Below are positions 5,673 through 11,068 of a DNA stretch of 11,068 nucleotides, one piece after another. Made by a program: the position numbers and the translations under genes. Each line of letters begins with the position of its first letter. Position 1 is the first letter of the stretch. Source of the stretch: JANNHK01 sp034408875 (lineage in GTDB: Bacteria > Actinomycetota > Acidimicrobiia > IMCC26256 > PALSA-610); contig JAWXCJ010000027.1 of the NCBI GenBank assembly GCA_034408875.1, positions 1 through 11,068 on the forward strand, in the 5' to 3' direction. The notes under the pieces are model-generated. The model had not been told where the DNA came from. It was given only the letters and a program-made list of their open reading frames with translations, and ran no database searches.

Positions 5673-6488
5673 TCATGCCGGCCGATGCCATATCGCCCGC
5701 CCGTCACGCTCCATGACGAAGCCCGTGTGTACGCCGGTCAGCATTTCCGATGCCCCGAGAAACAGGTAGCCGTCGGGAGCGAGAACCGACTGCACCCGGT
5801 CGAGCAGCATCTTCTTCGTCGGGAGGTCGAAGTAGATCAGGACATTTCGGATGAAGACCACATCGAAGCGGCCTATCGCCGGCCACGGCGCAATCAAGTT
5901 CATTTGTGAGAAGTCGGTCATGGCGCGCAGGCCCGGGTTGATGCTCCACGCGATCCCGTCGCGAGCGAAGTGGCGCAAGAGCATCGGCGTGGGGAGACCG
6001 CGGTTCACCTCGAGCTGGGTGTAGCGGCCCTCGGCCGCCTGCGCGAGCACGCCTTCAGAGAGGTCGGTGCCCTTGATGGTGATATTCCATCCCTCGAGTT
6101 GGGGCACGCGCTCGCGGATTGTCATCGCGATCGAATATGACTCCTGTCCGGTCGAACAGGCCGCGCTCCAGATCCGTAAGGATCGAGTCGCACGGCGACT
6201 CGTCGCGAGCTGCGGGAGGACGTTCGACGCGAGGGCATCGAAGGGATGCGCGTCTCGGAAAAACGAAGTCTCATTTGTGGTCATCGCCTCGACGACGGTC
6301 GAGCGAAGTTCGGGAGCGCCGAGCTTCAGTTGCTGGACCAGAGCCGCGATCGATTCCAATCCAACTTTGCGCGCCACGGGGGCCAAACGCGCTTCGATGA
6401 GATAGCCCTTGCTCTCGTCGAGCACGATCGCGGCGTCGCGTCGAACCAATTCGCGCACGTAGTCGCAGTCGTCTTGGGTAACGGTCAC
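5673..6488 (-). CDS. cheR: Chemotaxis receptor glutamate methyltransferase CheR
   Basis: Transfers methyl groups from S-adenosylmethionine to glutamates of chemoreceptors in the adaptation system. At 271 residues it has normal CheR length. The N-terminal helical domain is followed by TTNETSFFRD (70-79), a CheR hallmark. The SAM-binding segment is WSAACSTGQESYSIAM (107-122, acidic Glu116), then KGTDLSEGVLAQA (139-151), the FDVVFIRNVLIYF motif (208-220) and YLFLGASE (241-248). It starts at a GTG that overlaps the cheB stop as GTGA, so it is translationally coupled to its antagonist CheB. No receptor-binding pentapeptide or TPR extension is seen. Transcription probably comes from upstream of the first cheY. 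Confidence 0.96.
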   Translation of the reverse strand: MTVTQDDCDYVRELVRRDAAIVLDESKGYLIEARLAPVARKVGLESIAALVQQLKLGAPELRSTVVEAMTTNETSFFRDAHPFDALASNVLPQLATSRRATRSLRIWSAACSTGQESYSIAMTIRERVPQLEGWNITIKGTDLSEGVLAQAAEGRYTQLEVNRGLPTPMLLRHFARDGIAWSINPGLRAMTDFSQMNLIAPWPAIGRFDVVFIRNVLIYFDLPTKKMLLDRVQSVLAPDGYLFLGASEMLTGVHTGFVMERDGRAIWHRPA

Positions 6489-7615
6489 GGTCGGGTCCCA
6501 GGTGCTGCGTTCCGGACCCGGTCGACAGGGCCTTGTGCGACATGGCTACGGGCGCGTACGCGGCGCGTGACCTCGGACGCGATCTGGTCGAGCGGGAATT
6601 CACGATCGGCCAAACCGAGGCGGGCGACGGCGCCGGGCATGCCCCACACCACGCTCGACTCCTCATCCTGGATGATCACGCGCCCGCCGGCCGCGCAGAT
6701 TTCGCGGGCACCGCCGGATCCGTCCTCACCCATGCCCGTCATCACGACGCCCAGGAGGTGCGAGCCATAGACCTTCACTGCCGACCGGAACAAGACATCT
6801 GCCGATGGCCGGCACGAGTGCTCGGGTGGAGCATCGGTGAGCGCAAGCCGCGTGCTGGTACCCAGGCGCCTCACTTCGAGGTGATGCTCTCCGGGTGAGA
6901 GATACATGCGCCCGGCTTCTACCGTCATGCCTTCTTCCGCCTCGACGACGGTGAGCGCCGACACTCGGTCGAGTCGCTCCGCGAGGAGGCGGGTGAAGGT
7001 TTTGGGCATGTGTTGGACGGCGAGAATCGGAACGGGCAGATCAGCGGGGATCTTGGGGATGACGCGTTCAAGCGCGCGGGGACCGCCCGTCGAGATTCCC
7101 AGCACGACGCATTCGACTGTCGACGGCGGGCTCGTTGGCGCGGTCGGCCCGGGGCCGGAGCTGGGCCGATCGGCGCGGCCGGGCGGCGCGGGCCGGACAG
7201 CCTTGCGAAGAGTTGTGAGCGCCCGAATCTTCGGCACGAGTTGCTCACGAATTTGCGAGTTGGCCCGGCCCAGCCCACCGGGGCCGCTCGGCTTGGTCAC
7301 GAAATCGGATGCTCCCCGCGAGAGGGCTTCGAGCGTTATCTCCGCGCCGCTTTCGGTCAGGGTCGAGAACATGATGACCGGGAGCCGCGGCCTCAACTTC
7401 CGAATTGCGTCGAGCGTCTCGAGGCCGTTCATCTCCGGCATCTCGATGTCGAGCGTCACCACGTCCGGCCGAAGCTCAGGAATGCGTTCGAGCGCGATCC
7501 GGCCGTTCTCCGCGACGCCGACGACCTCCAAATCGGGTTCGCCCTCGATCACGTCGCGAATGAGTCGTCGAATGATCGCCGAGTCGTCGGTGATCATCAC
7601 ACGGATTGCGGCCAT
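6485..7615 (-). CDS. cheB: Chemotaxis methylesterase/glutamine deamidase CheB
   Basis: Removes methyl groups from, or deamidates, chemoreceptor side chains; its activity is raised by phosphorylation. The 376-residue protein has the two expected domains. The receiver (about 1-125) has Asp10/Asp11, phosphoacceptor Asp56 (TLDIEMPEMNG), Thr85 and Lys108 (TKPSG). A Pro/Gly-rich linker spans about 141-166. The esterase domain (about 167-360) has the catalytic triad Ser175 (GISTGGP), His202 (VQHMP) and Asp298 (MGEDG). The ATG at 7615 follows the upstream cheY stop by seven bases without a clear Shine-Dalgarno sequence, suggesting translational coupling. The C-terminal tail after about 355 is basic and unconserved. 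CheD, an alternative deamidase often found with CheC/CheX systems, is not in the window. Confidence 0.97.
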   Translation of the reverse strand: MAAIRVMITDDSAIIRRLIRDVIEGEPDLEVVGVAENGRIALERIPELRPDVVTLDIEMPEMNGLETLDAIRKLRPRLPVIMFSTLTESGAEITLEALSRGASDFVTKPSGPGGLGRANSQIREQLVPKIRALTTLRKAVRPAPPGRADRPSSGPGPTAPTSPPSTVECVVLGISTGGPRALERVIPKIPADLPVPILAVQHMPKTFTRLLAERLDRVSALTVVEAEEGMTVEAGRMYLSPGEHHLEVRRLGTSTRLALTDAPPEHSCRPSADVLFRSAVKVYGSHLLGVVMTGMGEDGSGGAREICAAGGRVIIQDEESSVVWGMPGAVARLGLADREFPLDQIASEVTRRVRARSHVAQGPVDRVRNAAPGTRP

Positions 7616-7622
7616 CAGGAGC

Positions 7623-8000
7623 TCAGGTTCTCGTGGAGCGAACGATGTCGAGCTTCTGGCGAAGCGCGTCCGGAGTAAACGGTTTCATGATGTACTCGTC
7701 GGCTCCCGACTCGATCGCTTCGGCCATGAACTCAAATGACGTCTCGCTGGTCACCATCAGGATTGCCATGGCCGCGTAGGCAGGATTCGCTCGCGCCGCG
7801 CGCAGAAACTCAATCCCGGTCATGACCGGCATGTTCCAGTCGACGAAGGCAGCGTCGGGCACGTGGTCGGCCTGACCAAGGGCATCCAATGCTTCCTGAC
7901 CGTTGCCTGCCTCGAGGAATTCGTCGAATCCGCAGTCACCGAGTGAGCGCTTCAGCATCAAGCGGATTGCGCGAGAGTCGTCGACGATCAGGGCACGCAT
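7623..8000 (-). CDS. cheY: Chemotaxis response regulator, first gene of the cheY-cheB-cheR operon
   Basis: A 125-residue single receiver domain. Counting from the ATG at 8000, Asp7/Asp8 (VDDS), Asp54 (VDWNMPVMTG), Thr84 (VTSE) and Lys106 (MKPF) make a complete phosphorylation site. A GTG two codons upstream (8006) is also in frame, but AAGGAG (8008-8013) lies only one base from that GTG and seven bases from the ATG, so the ATG is chosen. No output domain follows. The gene leads the operon and is divergent from the HDOD gene across about 150 bases that should hold promoters for both. It is clearly related to the second cheY downstream (shared DWNMPxMTGIE), so an old duplication is likely; the two may have separate targets. 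Confidence 0.93.
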   Translation of the reverse strand: MRALIVDDSRAIRLMLKRSLGDCGFDEFLEAGNGQEALDALGQADHVPDAAFVDWNMPVMTGIEFLRAARANPAYAAMAILMVTSETSFEFMAEAIESGADEYIMKPFTPDALRQKLDIVRSTRT

Positions 8001-8021
8001 GGTCACTCTCCTTCGCGACGT

Positions 8022-8035
8022 CGGCGAAAACGCCG
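8022..8035. repeat. Short perfect hairpin in the leader of the cheY-cheB-cheR operon
   Basis: CGGCG-AAAA-CGCCG on the + strand (CGGCG-TTTT-CGCCG on the transcribed leader) gives a five-base-pair stem with a four-base loop. It sits just upstream of the AAGGAG ribosome binding site of the first cheY. A regulatory role is possible, but chance is not excluded. Confidence 0.3.
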
Positions 8036-8143
8036 CACCCGAGCAATTCTCGGTCGTTCGCGAGCCGAACTGAGCCTCGCCTGGTGACGCCGCACATTTC
8101 GTCTGTTGCCCGACCTCGAATCGCGCAGAATGAGGCCTGATCT

Positions 8144-8152
8144 GCCGATACT
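8144..8152 (+). promoter_or_regulatory. Putative -10 region of the HDOD gene (leaderless; sigma-28-like)
   Basis: GCCGATAC (8144-8151) matches 7 of 8 bases of the sigma-28 -10 element, and the overlapping GATACT (8147-8152) ends six bases before the GTG at 8159. That spacing would place transcription initiation at the start codon. The -35 position (around 8125-8132) does not match sigma-28, so the sigma factor is uncertain. No Shine-Dalgarno sequence precedes the GTG. Confidence 0.3.
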
Positions 8153-8158
8153 GCGAGT

Positions 8159-8995
8159 GTGATCGATCTAGAGGCTCTCTCTGAGGCGGCCTCGTGCCTC
8201 GAACCCCTTCCGACCAGCGTGATTCGCCTCGCGAGTTTGCTCGGGAGCGCCGAAGTAGAGCTCTCCGAGGTTGCCGAGATCGTGAGGTACGACCCGGCCT
8301 TGACGGCTTCGCTGCTTCGCGCCGCGAACTCGTCGTGGAGCGGATCGCGCACCCGGATCACGACCGTGACCGACGCGATCGTGCGCTTGGGCATCGGGCA
8401 GGTTCTCGCGACCGCGCTGGGGGTGAATGTCCGCCGCCGGCTCGACACCGCCGTTCCGGAATACGGCCTTGACGAGGGTGAGTTGTGGGCCCACTCGGTC
8501 GCCGCGTCGATTGCCGCCGATTGCCTCGCACCCCTCGCCGGAGTGCGACTGCCCGTGGAAACCTCGACGGCGGCGCTCCTGCACGACATCGGGAAGCTCG
8601 TCATGTCACGCTTCCTCGACCCCGGCGATCTGCATGCAGTGCACGCGGCCCACGAAGTGGGCGTGAGCCGGGCCGAGGCCGAGATCGAGGTGCTCGGCGT
8701 CGACCATGCCGAGCTCGGCGGACTGATTGCACAGTCGTGGGGGCTGCCCGACCAACTCATCGTCGGGATCACGAACCACCACGCGCCCGAACGTGTCGAC
8801 GATGTCATCGCGTGTGGCGTGCATGTTGCAGACGCCATCGCCAAACGAGTTCGTGATGCCGAGGACGACAACGCCGACTTGGAATCGCTCCTGTACGCCG
8901 TGGGGGAACTCGAGATGACAGCGAACAAGATCGACCAGGTCTGCACGGTCGTCGCCGAGCGATTCGACGAGGTTGCCGGCCGCTTCGGCCACTAA
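8159..8995 (+). CDS. HDOD-domain signalling protein
   Basis: A 278-residue protein made almost entirely of an HDOD domain, a helical HD-related module found near chemotaxis, cyclic-di-GMP and two-component genes. Visible hallmarks are YDPALTASLLRAANSS (about 44-59), the segment around RLGIGQVLATAL (76-87), ELWAHSVAAS (His112), LLHDIGKLVMSRF (His142-Asp143), DHAELGGLIAQSWGLP (His183) and NHH (207-208). Metal-type His and Asp residues are therefore largely kept, but HDOD proteins generally have no proven enzymatic activity, so a regulatory or scaffolding role is more likely. The start is a GTG without a ribosome binding site but with a -10-like element just upstream, suggesting a leaderless mRNA. 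The gene ends tail to tail with the hybrid kinase (4-base overlap, CTAA). No receiver or GGDEF domain is attached. Confidence 0.9.
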   Translation: MIDLEALSEAASCLEPLPTSVIRLASLLGSAEVELSEVAEIVRYDPALTASLLRAANSSWSGSRTRITTVTDAIVRLGIGQVLATALGVNVRRRLDTAVPEYGLDEGELWAHSVAASIAADCLAPLAGVRLPVETSTAALLHDIGKLVMSRFLDPGDLHAVHAAHEVGVSRAEAEIEVLGVDHAELGGLIAQSWGLPDQLIVGITNHHAPERVDDVIACGVHVADAIAKRVRDAEDDNADLESLLYAVGELEMTANKIDQVCTVVAERFDEVAGRFGH

Positions 8996-11068
8996 CTCGT
9001 CGCGCCGGCCAGCCAAGTTTCGAGGCGGCGTTGCGCCGCGCCACACAGTGCGTCGAAGGTCGCGGTGTCAAGCGCAAAGTCGCCCGCTCGGACCGTCGCC
9101 TCAAGCGATCGACACCACGCACCGAGCGCCGATTCCCCGACGATCTCACTTGGTCCGGCCAACGTATGTGCGTGCCGGCTCCTATCGTCGGCGTCTTGCG
9201 ACGCCAGGATCGCAACCCGCCGTTCCGGGAGAAGCTCCAGATACGTGTGAACGATCTCTCGGACGACGTCGATGCTGCCGAGTTCCTCGGCGAGCAACTC
9301 CAGTGGGTCTCGCAAGAGCTCAGACGACCCATCTGAAGGCGGTGGCACGAGTGGCACGAGTGGCACGAGTGGGGCGAGTGCCGCGCGCAGCGCGCTCAGT
9401 GACACGGGCTTGGCGAGATAGTCGTTCATTCCTGAGGCCCGGCACGCACGCTCGTCGTCGTTGAACGCGCTCGCCGTCATTGCGATGACCGCGGTACGCG
9501 CCCCGGTCTCGGTCTCGGTCTCGGTCTCGATCGCTCGGAGACGCCGGGTCGTCTCGACGCCATCGATGCCGGGTAACCGCCGATCCATCAACACGACGCC
9601 GAATGTCTCTTGCGCAAGACACGCGAGCGCCTCCTCTCCGCTCCCGACGACAGTCACCGTGTGCCCCAAGTGCTCCAGCTGTCGCGTAGCGAGAAGCTGG
9701 TTCACCGGGTCGTCCTCGACAACGAGCACCCGGAGCGCGGGTTGCGGCAAGGTGCTCTCGGCTTCGGGCGATTTCCGGCACATTTGGGTGTCACGAGGTA
9801 CGCCGAAGCCGAGGGTGAGCGTGAAGCGCGAACCTTTTCCGAATTCACTTTCGCCCGTCAGCGTCCCGGACATGAGCTCCGTGAGGCGGCGGCAGATGGC
9901 CAGGCCGAGGCCGGTCCCCCGGGCGACGGGCCGAAGGCCCGCGCTCACTTGCCGGAAGGGCTCAAACAAGCTCTCCATTTCATCCGCCGGTACGCCGCAC
10001 CCGGTGTCTTCGACGGCAAAGCGAATGGCGACACTGCTTTCGGTGGCCGATCCGGCGAGTTCGACGCGCAACACAACGTGCCCTTGCTCGGTGTACTTCA
10101 GCGCGTTGTCGAGAAGATTTATCACGATCTGCCGGAGGCGCAGCTCGTCGCCCGCAACCTCCGAAGGAACTTCCGGATCGAGGTCGAAACGAAGGTCTAG
10201 CCCGCGCTCGGCCGCGTTCACGCGATGTGCTTCGATCACTCGATGCAGCGCGCCGGTGAGATCGAATGTCTCAGACTCGACGGCGAGCTCGCCCGCTTCG
10301 ACCTTCGCGAAATCCAGAAGGTCATCGAGGATAGCCCGCAGGTTCAGCGCCGAATCGCGCACGGTACTCAGCGTTCGCTGCTGCTCGACACTCAGCGTTT
10401 CCGTCGACAGAAGTTCCAGCATGCCGAGGATTGCATGCATCGGCGTTCGGACTTCGTGGCCGACCGTCGCGACGAACTGTGATTTCGCCAGCGACGCTTC
10501 CAGCGCTTGGTCGAGCGCTTCGGCCATCGAACGCTCGGTCTCGTCACGTTGGGTCACGTCGCGAAACACCCACATGTGACCGTAGGCCGTACCCTCCGCG
10601 GCAACGCGGACGTACTCTCGCTCGAACAGGCGGCCGTCTCGGAAGCGGAAGTTCCAGCTGGGCCCCGTCGCGGTTCCTGCGACCTCGGCGCGGGTGTGCG
10701 CAACAAATGCGTCCGGATCTTCGACCGCCCCGGTTGCCAGCTTCATGACCTCGTTGACGTCAAGGGCACCGGCGTTCGGACCCTCCAGGCCGAACATACG
10801 GCAGAAGACATCGTTGAACAGCACGATCTCGAACTCTTCGCCCGTCATGACGATGCCGTCCGGGCTGCTGTTGACGAACGCTTCCATGCGCGCACCAGTC
10901 TCCTGGAGATCAGCGAGTACCTTCATGCGCTCAGTCAGATCACGGGTCGTGATAACCAGTCCGCGCACATGCTCGTCGTCGAGGAGATTCCTCGCGACGC
11001 TTTCGAGGTAGTGGTACTCGCCCTGCGAGTCCGCAATGCGCAAGAGGGTCGGCTCGGCGGCCGATCGC
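8992..11068 (-). CDS. Hybrid sensor histidine kinase with receiver and HPt domains, 5' truncated
   Basis: The frame is open to the window end, so the N-terminus is missing; a TTG at 11043 is inside a PAS domain and is not the start. Counting from that TTG (683 residues), the order is: end of a PAS/PAC domain (1-40), a second PAS (about 50-168), HisKA with phospho-accepting His196 (VGHEVRTP), HATPase (N box Asn309/Asn313, DTGCG 346-350, GTGLGL 376-381), receiver (about 437-558; Asp444/445, Asp487 in MDRRLPGIDG, Thr523, Lys545) and a C-terminal HPt (about 575-683; His626 in AHTLAG). This is a full phosphorelay kinase of the ArcB/BarA type, probably cytoplasmic in the visible part. Its cognate regulator is not identified; the CheY proteins nearby are candidates only by position. 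The HPt motif has Ala629 where Lys is usual. Two in-frame tandem repeats lie in the receiver and the receiver-HPt linker. Confidence 0.95.
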   Translation of the reverse strand, partial: RSAAEPTLLRIADSQGEYHYLESVARNLLDDEHVRGLVITTRDLTERMKVLADLQETGARMEAFVNSSPDGIVMTGEEFEIVLFNDVFCRMFGLEGPNAGALDVNEVMKLATGAVEDPDAFVAHTRAEVAGTATGPSWNFRFRDGRLFEREYVRVAAEGTAYGHMWVFRDVTQRDETERSMAEALDQALEASLAKSQFVATVGHEVRTPMHAILGMLELLSTETLSVEQQRTLSTVRDSALNLRAILDDLLDFAKVEAGELAVESETFDLTGALHRVIEAHRVNAAERGLDLRFDLDPEVPSEVAGDELRLRQIVINLLDNALKYTEQGHVVLRVELAGSATESSVAIRFAVEDTGCGVPADEMESLFEPFRQVSAGLRPVARGTGLGLAICRRLTELMSGTLTGESEFGKGSRFTLTLGFGVPRDTQMCRKSPEAESTLPQPALRVLVVEDDPVNQLLATRQLEHLGHTVTVVGSGEEALACLAQETFGVVLMDRRLPGIDGVETTRRLRAIETETETETGARTAVIAMTASAFNDDERACRASGMNDYLAKPVSLSALRAALAPLVPLVPLVPPPSDGSSELLRDPLELLAEELGSIDVVREIVHTYLELLPERRVAILASQDADDRSRHAHTLAGPSEIVGESALGAWCRSLEATVRAGDFALDTATFDALCGAAQRRLETWLAGATS
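9342..9377. repeat. 9-base tandem repeat, receiver-HPt linker of the hybrid kinase
   Basis: GTGGCACGA occurs three times head to tail (9342-9368) with a degenerate fourth unit, GTGGGGCGA (9369-9377). It is in frame and encodes the PLVPLVPLVPP linker on the - strand, so copy changes would lengthen or shorten the linker without a frameshift. Confidence 0.85.
9504..9527. repeat. Hexanucleotide tandem repeat inside the receiver domain of the hybrid kinase
   Basis: CGGTCT is repeated four times without a mismatch. On the - strand it encodes an alternating Glu-Thr run (IETETETETG) between the helix after the phosphoacceptor Asp and the strand bearing Thr523. It is in frame, so slippage would change a surface loop by two residues per unit. 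Confidence 0.85.

Noticed and set aside
5463..5691. Longer version of the small ORF starting at 5691 and another - strand frame from 5707
   Set aside because: These would overlap the end of cheR, have no ribosome binding site, and ignore the strong site before the ATG at 5604.
9342..9377. Tandem repeats considered as a CRISPR-like or minisatellite element
   Set aside because: Units are only 9 bases, contiguous without spacers, and in frame with a linker-coding region.
9461..10579. A 372-codon + strand open frame opposite the hybrid kinase
   Set aside because: It is a Ser/Arg-rich shadow with low complexity, wholly antisense to well-conserved kinase and receiver domains.

Overview
High-GC bacterial DNA with dense, mostly overlapping or closely packed genes, several GTG starts, and -10-like sequences placed just upstream of start codons as in leaderless transcripts. 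Together with the small zinc-ribbon membrane protein and a TadG-like secreted protein, this suggests an actinobacterium, most likely a motile member of the Acidimicrobiia. That placement is an inference from style and gene content, not from a marker gene. No CRISPR array, insertion sequence or phage gene is visible, and no gene-free stretch exceeds 300 bases.

Left part (1-4084, + strand). The C-terminal part of a cysteine-containing, probably secreted protein is followed by hydroxymethylglutaryl-CoA lyase (mvaB), an acyl-CoA carboxylase carboxyltransferase subunit (4-base overlap with mvaB), and a 76-residue zinc-ribbon protein with one membrane segment. A tRNA-Pro(GGG) gene closes this part. 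The lyase and carboxylase fit together in catabolism of leucine/branched-chain acyl-CoA or a related acyl-CoA.

Middle part (4130-8000, - strand). A chemotaxis cluster reads, in transcription order: cheY, cheB, cheR (GTGA overlap with cheB), a 35-residue unknown small ORF, cheX, a second cheY, and a 161-residue protein that looks like a divergent relative of CheX/CheC. Just after cheR is a good match to a sigma-28 (FliA/WhiG type) promoter, so the small ORF-cheX-cheY-161 aa unit probably has its own flagellar-class promoter. CheR and CheB would set receptor methylation, CheY would carry the signal to the flagellar motor, and CheX would dephosphorylate CheY. No CheA, CheW, CheD or receptor is in the window, so these must be elsewhere.

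Right part (8001-11068). An HDOD-domain protein is divergent from the cheY-cheBR operon. It ends tail to tail, with a 4-base overlap, against a large hybrid sensor kinase (PAS-PAS-HisKA-HATPase-REC-HPt) on the - strand whose N-terminus lies outside the window. The kinase carries two in-frame tandem repeats and an HPt motif lacking the usual lysine. The whole right two thirds is thus a signalling and motility locus that begins directly beside the tRNA gene.
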